Positions 33,165 through 41,751 of a stretch of 64,000 bases of DNA are shown here, piece by piece. Origin of the DNA: Nocardioides albertanoniae. Its GTDB lineage: Bacteria; Actinomycetota; Actinomycetes; Propionibacteriales; Nocardioidaceae. Within the stretch, counting starts at the first letter, position 1. Each line of letters starts with the position of its first letter. The translations under genes were made by a program, and so were the position numbers. The notes under the pieces were generated by a model, which worked only from the letters and a program-made list of their open reading frames with translations, was not told the DNA's origin and did not search any database. Where the stretch lies: contig NZ_VFOV01000001.1 of NCBI RefSeq assembly GCF_006716315.1, positions 3,116,501 to 3,180,500 of the forward strand. The letters are read 5' to 3'.

Positions 33165-33764
33165 TCACGATCCGGCGACATCGCGGCGCAGCTCGTCGTA
33201 GATCTCCTTCACCCGGCGCCGCAGCTCATCCACGGTGCCGGTGTTGTCGATGACGTACGTCGCCGCCGCGAGCCGCTCCTCACGACTGGCCTGCGCCTTG
33301 ATGCGCGCCCGCACCTCGGACTCGGACATCCCCCGGCCGATCGCCCGCTCCACCTGCGTCTCGACCGGCACGTCGACGACGATCACCTTGTCGAAGAACG
33401 GCGCGTAGCCCACCTCGACGAGCAGCGGGATGTCGTTGATGACCAGCGCGCCCGACGCCCGGCCGGCCTCCTCGAGCTCGGCCGAACGCGCACCGACGAG
33501 CGGGTGGACGATCTGGTTGAGCCGCTCGCGCGCGCCCTCGTCGGCGAAGACGATCTCACCGACCTTGCCCCGGTCGAGCTCGCCCTCCGCGGTCAGCACC
33601 GAGTCGCCGAACTCCTCCACGACGGCGGCCAGCCCGGGCGTGCCGGCGGCGACGACCTCGCGGGCGATCTTGTCGGAGTCGATGATCACCGCCCCGAGCC
33701 CGACCAGTGTCTCGGCCACCGTGCTCTTCCCCGAGGCGATCCCGCCGGTGAGTCCTACGCGCAT
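33165..33764 (-). CDS. coaE: Dephospho-CoA kinase
   Basis: A 199-residue kinase for the last step of coenzyme A synthesis. The P-loop GLTGGIASGKST is at residues 4-15, DSDKIAREVV follows, and INDIPLLVEVGY is the typical CoaE core. In many actinobacteria coaE is next to rpsA and polA; here rpsA is 12 kb away on the same strand. Some homologues carry a C-terminal UPF0157 domain, absent here. The ATG (33762-33764) lies 6 nt behind TAGGTT on the minus strand, so it is probably leaderless. Confidence 0.94.
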   Translation of the reverse strand: MRVGLTGGIASGKSTVAETLVGLGAVIIDSDKIAREVVAAGTPGLAAVVEEFGDSVLTAEGELDRGKVGEIVFADEGARERLNQIVHPLVGARSAELEEAGRASGALVINDIPLLVEVGYAPFFDKVIVVDVPVETQVERAIGRGMSESEVRARIKAQASREERLAAATYVIDNTGTVDELRRRVKEIYDELRRDVAGS

Positions 33765-33770
33765 GGCGCA

Positions 33771-33776
33771 AACCTA
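33771..33776 (-). promoter_or_regulatory. -10 box (TAGGTT), leaderless start of coaE
   Basis: Minus-strand TAGGTT ends 6 nt before the coaE ATG. Confidence 0.5.
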
Positions 33777-33923
33777 GTGTCCAGCACCTCGAGTCCGCAT
33801 CGAGACCCTGGCGAAGGCGTCGACGAAGCCACGCCCGGGCCGTCGAAAGCCGCAATGCAGCCCCTTGGTTCGTTTACTCTGCGAGATGGTTTATCCGCGC
33901 TAGCCCCTCGGGAGGGGAACGTC

Positions 33924-36900
33924 ATGAGACCAGCCACAACCGGTGCCAGAGCAGTCGCCGCGACGGGAGGCGCGGCACTCACGCTCGCGCTCCTCGCCCT
34001 GCCGCACGCCGCCGAGGCAGCGCCCAAGGACACCGACCACCGCCCTGGACAGCTCAGCGCCCAGGCAGACCCGCACCGCAAGCCGCAAGACTTCGACACC
34101 CGCGACCTGAACGGCAACGCCCGCGTCAAGGCCGACCGGGCGATCACCACCTCCTCGGCCGCCGAGGACACCTTCGTCAAGCGCCTCGGCACCCAGGGCG
34201 TCAGCCACGTCGACCCCCGCACCCTGACGGTGCGCCAGCTGGCCAGGCTCGACGGCTTCCTCTCCGGCCCCCAGCGCGGCGCCGCCCGCGACATCGCCCT
34301 CGGCTTCGTGCGCAGCCATCTCGATGTGCTCGGCCTGAGCAAGGCCGATCTCGACACCCTCGTCTTCCGGCAGGACTACGTCGACAACATCGGCGTCCAC
34401 AACCTCTCCTGGACCCAGGAGGCCGCCGGCACCCCGGTCTTCAGCAACGGTCTCCAGGTCAAGGTCACCCAGGACGGCCGCGTGCTCTCGGTCGGCGGCT
34501 CGCCGATCTCCGGCCTCGCCGACAAGGCATCCAAGGCATCCAAGGCAGCCGCTGGCACCAGGAGCGCCGACGTGACCGCAGCCGACGCCCGCAAGAAGGC
34601 AGCCGGCAACGTACGCGGCAAGGCCGCCGAGGCGAAGGTCGAGAAGACCCGCAGCGGCAAGGCCGCCAAGACGGTCTGGACCAACCACGACTACGCCAAG
34701 AAGGTCTGGTTCCTCGCGCCCGAGGGGCTGCGCCTGGGCTGGTCGACCTATACCCGGACGAGCCGCGACGCGGCCTACCAGCACGTCATCGACGCCACCA
34801 CCGGCAAGGCGCTCTACCGCCGCTCCACGGTCTCCGACCACACCGGACCGGCCGCCAAGAAGCGCGACAACCTCGGCAAGGCGTACGTCTATGACAACTA
34901 TCCCGGTGCCGAGCGCGGTGGCGACCCGAAGCTGGTCGACTTCATCGACGAGGGCTGGCTCACCAAGAAGGACACCGCCCTCGACGGCGACTCGGTGAGG
35001 ACCTGGGCCGACCTGAATGACGACAACTTGGTCAACGCGGGCGAGACGACGCCGGTGCCCGGCGCCGACGGCAAACCCGGCTTCGAGCTGGTGCCGTTCG
35101 ACTCCTCGGCCCTGTGCTCGGCCGACTACGTGTGCACGTGGGACGAGACCAAGGCCAACTCGTGGGAGACCAACAAGTCGGCCGACGCCACCAACGCGTT
35201 CTACCTGGCCAGCAACTTCCACGACTACCTGAAGAACGACAAGGCGATCAGGTTCACCGCCAAGGCCGGCAACTTCGAGGCCAAGGGCGGCGACGCCGTG
35301 ATGCAGAACGTGCTCGACGGCGCCGACACCGCCGACGGTCTGCCGGCCGACGGCGTCACCAACAACGCCAACATGAGCACCCCGCCCGACGGCACCCCGC
35401 CGACGATGCAGATGTATCTGTGGCAGGAGGCGGCCGGGTTCCTGCCGGCCTCGGGCTCCTTCGACGCCTCGGTGCTCTACCACGAGTACACCCACGGCCT
35501 CTCCAACCGGCTGGTCATCGACGCCGAGGGCAACTCGACGCTCAACAGCCTGCAGGGTGGCTCGATGGGCGAGGCCTGGTCCGACTACTACGCGATGGAC
35601 TACCTCGTCACCCAGGGCCACGAGAAGGACACCGACGCCGACGGCGAGGTGCTCGAGGGCAAGTACCTCATGGGCGGCCAGACCGACGGCAACGGCAACC
35701 TGGTCCCGTTCCGCTCGATGGCCATCGACTGCCCCGTCGGCTCCACCTCCGACTCCTGCGTCAACACCTACAACCCCGGAGGTACGCCGGCAGGCGGCTA
35801 CACCTACGGCGACCTGGCCGCCATCGGCGGCGATGCCGAGGTGCACTCGTCCGGTGAGGTCTGGGCGCAGGCCCTGTGGGACCTGCGCAAGGAGCTCGGC
35901 CACAGCGTGGCCGACACCCTGATCACCCGCGGCATGTCGCTCTCGGCCTCCGACCCCTCGATGCTCGACATGCGCAACGGGATCCTGCTGGCCGACCAGG
36001 CCGCCTACGACGGCGCCAACGCCGACAAGGTCTGGGAGATCTTCGCCGACCGCGGCATGGGCTTCTTCGCCGGCTCGATCGACGGCGGCGACGTCGACGT
36101 CGCCGAGAGCTTCGAGCTGCCGCCGCCCCCGGAGGCGGGCACGGGCACCGCGACCGGCACCGTCACCGACAAGCTCAGCGGCGAGCCGGCCGCCGGTGCG
36201 GTGGTCAAGCTCGCCGGGCTCGGCGCTGCGTACGCCGCCACGACCGATGCCGAGGGCCACTACGAGCTCGAGGCTCCCCCGGGCTTCTACCCCAAGGTCG
36301 TCACCACCGGCCCCGGCTACCTGCCCTCGCTGAGCAACTTCCGGATCAAGGCCGACGAGAAGATCGTCAAGGACTACAAGATCGACCGTGACTGGGCCGC
36401 CACCTCCGGCGGCAGCTCGGTCGCCTCCTTCGACGGCCCCGACTTCTCCGGCTACGGCTGTGGCCCCGCGGCTGCGTTCGACATGTCGCTGGGCAGCGGC
36501 TGGGGCAGCACCTCGGGCGACGACGAGGGCAACCCGACCGACACCTTCGTGCCGAAGTCGGTGGTCGTCGAGCTGCCGAAGGCCGTGGACGTGACCGAGT
36601 TCCGGATCGACCCGAGCGCCACCTGTGGTGACGACGTCGACTCCTCCACCGGCGACTACAAGATCGAGGTCTCGGCCGACGGATCCACCTGGAGCGTCGT
36701 CAAGGAAGGCCACTTCGGCACCGACGCACCGGGCAAGCTCAACAGCGTCTCCCCGGAGTCGGCCGCCGACGGGGTGAAGCTGGTGCGCTTCACCATCGAG
36801 GGCAACGCGCTCACCGACGTCCTCGCCGAGCAGGGTCAGGGCGACCTCACCTTCGCCGAGGCGTGCGACCCGGAGAAGTGGGGCGGCTACTTCGGCGGCT

Positions 36901-36953
36901 GCCTCTACACCGATCTCTCCGAGATCGCGGTGCTCGGCACACCGTCGAGCTAG
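33924..36953 (+). CDS. Secreted M36 (fungalysin-type) metalloprotease
   Basis: A 1009-residue exported protease. Signal peptide about 1-32 (ends PHAAEAAPK). An FTP/propeptide region runs to about 330 and includes VHNLSWTQEAAGTPVFSNGL. The M36 catalytic domain has HEYTH at 520-524 and the third zinc ligand E550 in GSMGEAWSDYYAMDYL. A carboxypeptidase-regulatory-like domain is at about 735-815 (TATGTVTDKLSGEPAAGAVV) and a discoidin-like C-terminal domain at about 830-1005. It probably degrades extracellular protein for nutrition. The ATG follows GGGAGGGG. It lies at the coaE edge of the insertion between coaE and rpsA. Confidence 0.9.
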   Translation: MRPATTGARAVAATGGAALTLALLALPHAAEAAPKDTDHRPGQLSAQADPHRKPQDFDTRDLNGNARVKADRAITTSSAAEDTFVKRLGTQGVSHVDPRTLTVRQLARLDGFLSGPQRGAARDIALGFVRSHLDVLGLSKADLDTLVFRQDYVDNIGVHNLSWTQEAAGTPVFSNGLQVKVTQDGRVLSVGGSPISGLADKASKASKAAAGTRSADVTAADARKKAAGNVRGKAAEAKVEKTRSGKAAKTVWTNHDYAKKVWFLAPEGLRLGWSTYTRTSRDAAYQHVIDATTGKALYRRSTVSDHTGPAAKKRDNLGKAYVYDNYPGAERGGDPKLVDFIDEGWLTKKDTALDGDSVRTWADLNDDNLVNAGETTPVPGADGKPGFELVPFDSSALCSADYVCTWDETKANSWETNKSADATNAFYLASNFHDYLKNDKAIRFTAKAGNFEAKGGDAVMQNVLDGADTADGLPADGVTNNANMSTPPDGTPPTMQMYLWQEAAGFLPASGSFDASVLYHEYTHGLSNRLVIDAEGNSTLNSLQGGSMGEAWSDYYAMDYLVTQGHEKDTDADGEVLEGKYLMGGQTDGNGNLVPFRSMAIDCPVGSTSDSCVNTYNPGGTPAGGYTYGDLAAIGGDAEVHSSGEVWAQALWDLRKELGHSVADTLITRGMSLSASDPSMLDMRNGILLADQAAYDGANADKVWEIFADRGMGFFAGSIDGGDVDVAESFELPPPPEAGTGTATGTVTDKLSGEPAAGAVVKLAGLGAAYAATTDAEGHYELEAPPGFYPKVVTTGPGYLPSLSNFRIKADEKIVKDYKIDRDWAATSGGSSVASFDGPDFSGYGCGPAAAFDMSLGSGWGSTSGDDEGNPTDTFVPKSVVVELPKAVDVTEFRIDPSATCGDDVDSSTGDYKIEVSADGSTWSVVKEGHFGTDAPGKLNSVSPESAADGVKLVRFTIEGNALTDVLAEQGQGDLTFAEACDPEKWGGYFGGCLYTDLSEIAVLGTPSS

Positions 36954-36963
36954 GCACTCAGAT

Positions 36964-37018
36964 GCGGCCTCCTGACGGTCGGCACCTCAGAGGGAGGGGC
37001 TGGCCGGCAGGAGGCCGC
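36964..37018 (+). terminator. 11-bp stem with large structured loop after the M36 gene
   Basis: GCGGCCTCCTG (36964-36974) pairs with CAGGAGGCCGC (37008-37018); the 33-nt loop can form its own short stems. It lies 10 bp after the stop. Confidence 0.6.
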
Positions 37019-37076
37019 GCAACCTAGGTATTTCTGCTGATGTGACGGTCCTACCTGGCAGCCAAGAATTGCTGTC

Positions 37077-37235
37077 ATGACCACCGCAATCGCCTTCCTC
37101 GCACTGCTGGTCCTCGCCACCTGGACCACCATCGCCGCCGTCCGTACGGACCGCCCCAAGACCGCCCCGCGGTCCCACACGACCGACCCCACCTTCGCCC
37201 CGATGAGCAACCCGCCCAGCGAAAGGTGGCTCTGA
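37077..37235 (+). CDS. Putative small single-TM protein
   Basis: A 52-codon ORF: N-terminal hydrophobic helix (TTAIAFLALLVLATWTTIAA, residues 2-21), then a polar basic tail (RTDRPKTAPRSHTT) ending PMSNPPSERWL. No Shine-Dalgarno is obvious, so translation is not certain. It occupies an otherwise empty 457-bp gap between the M36 protease and the Tat-exported enolase-superfamily gene. The composition (one TM then a short tail) is like other small actinobacterial membrane proteins, but no family is recognised. Confidence 0.4.
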   Translation: MTTAIAFLALLVLATWTTIAAVRTDRPKTAPRSHTTDPTFAPMSNPPSERWL

Positions 37236-37347
37236 CCAGGAGACGACACCGTCGGTGCAGGCGTCCTTAGCACCACGGGAGCTGGAGCGGAACCCCGTCA
37301 TCATTCGAGATTTCGATTCCACGATCCGGATTCCGTCGCATGTGAGA

Positions 37348-37384
37348 GCGGAATAGGACGATCACGAAAGCGCGATTGTTCCGC
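37348..37384. promoter_or_regulatory. Inverted repeat upstream of the enolase-superfamily gene
   Basis: GCGGAA (37348-37353) and TTCCGC (37379-37384) flank an AT-richer 25-nt stretch 27-63 bp before the ATG at 37411. A possible operator for the LysR regulator encoded downstream. Weak evidence; the rest of 37236-37410 shows nothing else clear. Confidence 0.25.
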
Positions 37385-37410
37385 GGGCGCAGATCCAGTT
37401 GTCTGCACAC

Positions 37411-38829
37411 ATGAGCCTCTACGACAACTCCCCCGCCCTCAACCGACGCTCACTCCTCAGGGCCAGCGGGATCGCCACCGCAGGCGTCTCGGTCGCCCAG
37501 ATCCTCGACCGGCCCATCGGCGACCAGATCGCCCATCTGACACAGAACGTACGCCGTGCCTCATCGCCCAGCGAGCTGAAGATCACCGACATGCGTATCG
37601 CGGTCGTCGCCGGCGTGCCGTTCACCTCTCCCATCGTGCGCATCGACACCAACCAAGGCATCAGCGGCTACGGGGAGGTACGAGACGACGCCGACAAGCG
37701 CTATGCGCTCATGCTCAAGAGCCGCATCCTGGGTGAGAACCCTTGCAACGTCGAGAAGATCTTCAAGATCATCAAGCAGTTCGGCGGTCACGGCCGGCAG
37801 GGTGGTGGCGTCTCCGGAGTCGAGATGGCCCTGTGGGACCTCACCGGCAAGGCGTTCGAGGTCCCGGTCTACCAGCTGCTCGGCGGCAAGTACCGCGACA
37901 AGGTGCGCCTCTACACCGACACCGCCGGCTCGGAGACCCCGGACGAGTACGCCGCCCAGATGAAGAAGAAGATCGACGAGTTCGGTTACACGTTCGTCAA
38001 GATGGACGTCGGCATCGAGCTGATCCGCAAGATTCCCGGCACCCTGACCGGCGCAGGCCCGTGGGGCGACCTGGGTCAGTACGACCTGGATCCGCCCAGC
38101 GACTCCTACGGCTCCACGGAGCACCCGTTCACCGGCATCGAGATCACCGACAAGGGCATGGACGAGATCGCCAAGTTCCCCGCTGCGATGCGCGAGGCGA
38201 TCGGCTGGGACATCCCGTTGGGCATCGACCACATCGGCCACTTCGGCGTCAACAGCGCTGTCCGTCTCGCCCGTCGCCTCGAGGAGTACTCGCTGGCCTA
38301 CCTGGAAGACCTCCAGCCGTGGTTCCACCACAAGGAGTTCAAGCAGATCACCAGCTCCTCCTCGACCCCCATCATGACGGGCGAGGACATCTATGGGGTC
38401 GACGGCTTCCGGCCCCTGCTCGACGGTCGCACGTGCGACTATGTCCACCCCGACATCGCGACGGCGGGCGGCATCTTGGAGACCAAGCGCATCGGCGACC
38501 TCGCCCAGGAGCACAACATCCCGATGTTCATCCATTACGCCGGCTCGCCGATCGGTGCCATGGCAGCCGCCCACGTCGCCGCGGCGACGGAGAACTTCAT
38601 GGCCCTCGAACAGCACTCCTCCGAGGTGGACTTCTGGGAGGACCTGGTCACCGGCCTGCCCAAACCGCTCGTCGACAAGGGCTACTACCAGGTCTCCGAC
38701 GCTCCCGGCCTGGGCCTCGAGCTGGTCGACGACGTCGTCAAGGAGCACCTCGCCGAGGGCGAGAAGTACTTCGCGACGACCAAGGAGTGGGACGACTGGA
38801 AGATCAGCCACGACCGCCAGTGGAGCTGA
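37411..38829 (+). CDS. Tat-exported enolase-superfamily (mandelate racemase/muconate lactonising) enzyme
   Basis: A 472-residue protein. The N-terminus has a twin-arginine signal (NRRSLLRASGIATAGVSVAQ, residues 11-30). The enolase-superfamily core follows: K197 in FVKMDVGIEL, metal ligands D273 (LGIDHIGHFG), E299 (YLEDLQPW) and E325 (TGEDIYG), and H375 in MFIHYAGSPIG. The family uses base-promoted alpha-proton removal from carboxylates, most often dehydrating sugar acids or racemising. The exact reaction is not assignable; the DHIGH block differs from the D-x-HGR of GalD/ManD. Placement before a LysR, aldolase-like and PfkB genes suggests an acid-sugar dehydratase. A Tat leader on such an enzyme is unusual outside certain phyla. 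Confidence 0.82.
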   Translation: MSLYDNSPALNRRSLLRASGIATAGVSVAQILDRPIGDQIAHLTQNVRRASSPSELKITDMRIAVVAGVPFTSPIVRIDTNQGISGYGEVRDDADKRYALMLKSRILGENPCNVEKIFKIIKQFGGHGRQGGGVSGVEMALWDLTGKAFEVPVYQLLGGKYRDKVRLYTDTAGSETPDEYAAQMKKKIDEFGYTFVKMDVGIELIRKIPGTLTGAGPWGDLGQYDLDPPSDSYGSTEHPFTGIEITDKGMDEIAKFPAAMREAIGWDIPLGIDHIGHFGVNSAVRLARRLEEYSLAYLEDLQPWFHHKEFKQITSSSSTPIMTGEDIYGVDGFRPLLDGRTCDYVHPDIATAGGILETKRIGDLAQEHNIPMFIHYAGSPIGAMAAAHVAAATENFMALEQHSSEVDFWEDLVTGLPKPLVDKGYYQVSDAPGLGLELVDDVVKEHLAEGEKYFATTKEWDDWKISHDRQWS

Positions 38830-38879
38830 GCCTGACACAAGCCGGGAGCCCGAGGCGAACCGCTCAGCGGCACAACGCG

Positions 38880-38906
38880 GTCCGCCAGGTGGAACCGGTT
38901 GCGGAC
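38880..38906. terminator. Inverted repeat between the enolase-superfamily and LysR genes
   Basis: GTCCGC (38880-38885) and GCGGAC (38901-38906) flank a 15-nt spacer containing the palindrome AACCGGTT. It could be a terminator for the upstream gene or a LysR operator. A plausible LysR-gene promoter follows: TTGTCG, 16 nt, TATGAC (about 38916-38943). Confidence 0.3.
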
Positions 38907-39039
38907 GGCCCGATTTGTCGTAGCCTTTACCGTCGGTATGACGCACGTCACAGTCGCTCGGAGTCGCTGGCGGGCATGTCCCCGGGGCGCTCACCGACCA
39001 CGGCTCTGCGTGCACCCCACCTGCCGACGGAGGAACGCG

Positions 39040-40038
39040 ATGCTGAATGCCGACGTACGACTCGAGTGGCTGGTCTCGTTCCTGGCGGTGGTCGAGAACG
39101 GAGGGTTCAGCTCGGCCGCGGAAGCCACCCACCGTTCTCAGCCACGGGTCAGCATGCATGTCGCCTCGCTCGAGCGTGCGGTGGGCGTGCCCGTCCTCGA
39201 CCGCCGGAAGCGGCCATCAGAGGTCACGCCGGCAGGCGCCGTGCTCCTCCTCCACGCCCGTTCGATCCTGCGCGACGTCGAGCTGGCGGAGGCGGAGATG
39301 TCGACCTTCCGCGGCGGGGCCCGAGGCGTGGTCAACTTCGGCGCCTACCCGAGCGCCAGCGCCGCCTTCATGCCACAGCTCCTCCGCGATCTCTCGGAGT
39401 CCGAGCCAGACATCACGATCTCGCTGGTGGAGACCGACACCCTCGAGCTCGACAACGCGCTCCTGCGCGGCGACGTCGACCTGTGCCTACGCCCGGTCAC
39501 GCCTCGGCCGACCCAGGGGGCGATCCGCTCCCGTCCGCTGTGGCGCGAACGGCTCGTCGCGGTCATCCCCGAGGACGATCCGCTGGCCGAGGACGAGAAG
39601 GCCCTCGAGGTCGCCGACATCGCCTACCGCGATCTCATCTCGATCGGACGCCTGGAGTCTGACGTACCACCCTCGTTCGAGGCGTACCAGCTGTTCCGCG
39701 ACGAAGGCTACGAGCTGCATCCGGTCCAAGCCACCAACCAGCCACAGTCGCTGGTCTCGATGGTTCGTGCAGGCCTGGGCATCGGCCTCACCAACGCGCT
39801 GGCAGCCCAGATCTCCGACCTCTCCGGAGTGAGGGTCAGGGAGCTGAACGGTCCGCACGAACGAGTGGTCGCGGTGTGCTGGAACGCCGATGTCGTGCTC
39901 TCCCCTGCCGCTCGGACGGTGCTCACCGCACTGGCACAGGCCCGGGTTCCCGCAGGGACCCGGCCCGTCGACCGATCGCGGCCCGAGATACGTCAGGTGA
40001 TCGCACCTCGCCGAGGAGTCCATCCGGCATCCGAATAG
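39040..40038 (+). CDS. LysR-family transcriptional regulator
   Basis: A 332-residue LTTR. The winged helix-turn-helix is at about residues 8-66 (LVSFLAVVENGGFSSAAEAT, then QPRVSMHVASLERAVG). The effector-binding domain (about 92-300) starts GVVNFGAYPSAS. The ATG at 39040 follows GGAGG. It lies between the exported enolase-superfamily gene and the aldolase/kinase/ABC operon, in the same direction as both, and is the obvious candidate regulator of this unit, with an inducer that is probably the imported compound or its derivative. LTTR genes are more often divergent from their target. Confidence 0.88.
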   Translation: MLNADVRLEWLVSFLAVVENGGFSSAAEATHRSQPRVSMHVASLERAVGVPVLDRRKRPSEVTPAGAVLLLHARSILRDVELAEAEMSTFRGGARGVVNFGAYPSASAAFMPQLLRDLSESEPDITISLVETDTLELDNALLRGDVDLCLRPVTPRPTQGAIRSRPLWRERLVAVIPEDDPLAEDEKALEVADIAYRDLISIGRLESDVPPSFEAYQLFRDEGYELHPVQATNQPQSLVSMVRAGLGIGLTNALAAQISDLSGVRVRELNGPHERVVAVCWNADVVLSPAARTVLTALAQARVPAGTRPVDRSRPEIRQVIAPRRGVHPASE

Positions 40039-40060
40039 AGGCATACGAGAGACATTGTTC

Positions 40061-40086
40061 TCACCGGTGACGTGGCTCACTAGCGT
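40061..40086 (+). promoter_or_regulatory. Promoter/operator of the aldolase-kinase-ABC operon
   Basis: A perfect 10-bp palindrome TCACCGGTGA (40061-40070) lies just upstream of TAGCGT (40081-40086), a good -10 box. The RraA-like GTG at 40126 follows AGGAG. The palindrome is a candidate operator at about -35 to -25. Confidence 0.45.
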
Positions 40087-40125
40087 CGGCTGAGCACGAC
40101 GCCCCGTCAGACCCTAGGAGTCCGC

Positions 40126-40779
40126 GTGACCGTCTCTTACGACCCCCAGATCATCGACCGATTCCGGAAGATCGCCTCAGCCTCGGTCGCCGATGCCGTG
40201 GAGCAGCACGGACACCGCGGCTACCTCGCGGGCAGAGTCGGCCAGATACGCCCGGGGAAGGTGGTGGGGCCTGCCGTCACCGTCCTGGAGGAGCCCAGCG
40301 ACACCAGCGAGGCGCCGACCCATGCGCTGGAGGCGATCGACGCCTCTCCCGCGGGGAGCGTGCTCTGCATCGCCGCAGGCGGGGCCGATGTCGCCGTCTT
40401 CGGTGGCCTGATGGCCGCTGGATCCGTGGTCAACGAGCTGGCCGGTGTCGTCCTCGACGCCGCCGTACGTGATGTCGAGGAGATCACCCGGGACTACCCG
40501 GACTTTCCGGTCTATGCCGCGGGCACGGTCGCTGCCACCACCGTGGGGCGATACCGCTCCGTCTCGAGCAACCAGCCCGTGCTCCTCGGTGACGTCGAAG
40601 TCCACCCGGGCGACCTGATCGTCGCCGACACCGACGGTGTCGTGCGTGTCCCCGCGGCCTTGGTGGAGCAGGTCCTCGAGTCGGCCGAGGAGATCGAACG
40701 GCGCGAGTCGGAGCAGACCAGGCTGATCTTGGAGGCACGGTCCCTCAAGACCGGGCTCGAGCTCTATAACCGGGTCTGA
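40126..40779 (+). CDS. RraA-like family protein (HMG/CHA aldolase-type)
   Basis: A 217-residue protein of the RraA/4-hydroxy-4-methyl-2-oxoglutarate aldolase fold. Family signatures are ADAVEQHGHRGYL near the N-terminus, FGGLMAAGSVVNELAGVVLD, and the catalytic Arg115-Asp116 (VRDVEEI) that in HMG/CHA aldolase binds substrate and metal. Characterised relatives are divalent-metal class II pyruvate aldolases or oxaloacetate decarboxylases; others inhibit RNase E. Conserved R-D and gene context favour an aldolase here. It is the first gene of a six- or seven-gene operon with a PfkB kinase and an ABC importer. GTG 40126 follows AGGAG. Confidence 0.82.
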   Translation: MTVSYDPQIIDRFRKIASASVADAVEQHGHRGYLAGRVGQIRPGKVVGPAVTVLEEPSDTSEAPTHALEAIDASPAGSVLCIAAGGADVAVFGGLMAAGSVVNELAGVVLDAAVRDVEEITRDYPDFPVYAAGTVAATTVGRYRSVSSNQPVLLGDVEVHPGDLIVADTDGVVRVPAALVEQVLESAEEIERRESEQTRLILEARSLKTGLELYNRV

Positions 40780-40780
40780 C

Positions 40781-41713
40781 GTGGCTACGGACCTCATCTG
40801 CCTCGGCGAGCCGTTGATCGAGTTCAACCCGATCAACGGCGAACCGCTCGACTCCGCCCGCACCTTCAGCGTCGGCTACGGCGGAGACACCTCCAACGTC
40901 GCTGTCGCTGCCCGCCGCTCGGGTGCTGACGTCGCGTACGCGACCCGCATCGGCGAGGATGCCTTCGGAGACTCGCTGTTCCGGCTCTGGACCGAGGAGG
41001 GGATCAGCACCTCTCTGGTCGAGCGCGAGCCGCACGGGACGACCGGCATCTACTTCATCTCCCGCGACCCCGAGCACAGCGCGTTCACCTACCACAGGTC
41101 GAACTCACCGGCCACGCGGATGACGCCCGCATGGGTGCCTGAGGCCGCGATCCGCACGACGCGTGCGCTGCACATCTCCGGGATCAGCCAGGCGATCAGC
41201 ACCTCCGCGTGCGACGCCGTCTTCCGCGCGATCGAGGTTGCCAAGGACGCCGGAACGCTGGTCTCCTACGACCCCAACCACCGCCCCGCGCTGTGGGAGA
41301 CCGGCCGCGCACGTGCTGTCATCCGCCAGAGCGTCGCGGAAGCGGACCTGGTGATGCCCAACCTGTCTGAAGGGCGGCTGCTCACCGGCTTCCTCACTCC
41401 CGAGGACGTGGTGGCGAGGCTCGTCGATCTCGGCCCGCGGATCATCGTGCTGAAGCTGGGCAGCGACGGCGCCCTCCTCGCCCACGGAGGAGAGGTCACC
41501 CGCTTCGCCGCGCCACGTGTGAACGCCATCGACAGCACCGGCGCGGGCGACACCTTCGATGGCGCCTTCCTCGCACAGCTGCTCGCCGGCGCGACCCCAC
41601 GTGACGCCACCGAGTACGCCGTCCATGCCGCGGCTCTGGCCACCCTCGGGGCTGGCGCGGTCGATCCCATCCCCGATCGCAGCACCGTGCTCGAGACGCG
41701 CGGCCTGCGGTGA
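40781..41713 (+). CDS. PfkB-family carbohydrate kinase (KDG kinase-like)
   Basis: A 310-residue ribokinase-fold sugar kinase. The N-terminal glycine pair is at GYGGDTSNVAVAA and the C-terminal signature IDSTGAGDTFDGAFL holds catalytic Asp257 and the anion hole. ICLGEPLIEFNPI at the start resembles 2-keto-3-deoxygluconate kinase and related enzymes. Start GTG follows the previous stop by one base (TGA-C-GTG). With an enolase-superfamily enzyme and a RraA-type aldolase nearby, phosphorylation of a 2-keto-3-deoxy sugar acid is the simplest reading, as inference. Confidence 0.87.
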   Translation: MATDLICLGEPLIEFNPINGEPLDSARTFSVGYGGDTSNVAVAARRSGADVAYATRIGEDAFGDSLFRLWTEEGISTSLVEREPHGTTGIYFISRDPEHSAFTYHRSNSPATRMTPAWVPEAAIRTTRALHISGISQAISTSACDAVFRAIEVAKDAGTLVSYDPNHRPALWETGRARAVIRQSVAEADLVMPNLSEGRLLTGFLTPEDVVARLVDLGPRIIVLKLGSDGALLAHGGEVTRFAAPRVNAIDSTGAGDTFDGAFLAQLLAGATPRDATEYAVHAAALATLGAGAVDPIPDRSTVLETRGLR

Positions 41714-41751
41714 CTTCTCGGATCACCCCAATCTCCCACGAAGGAAGACAG

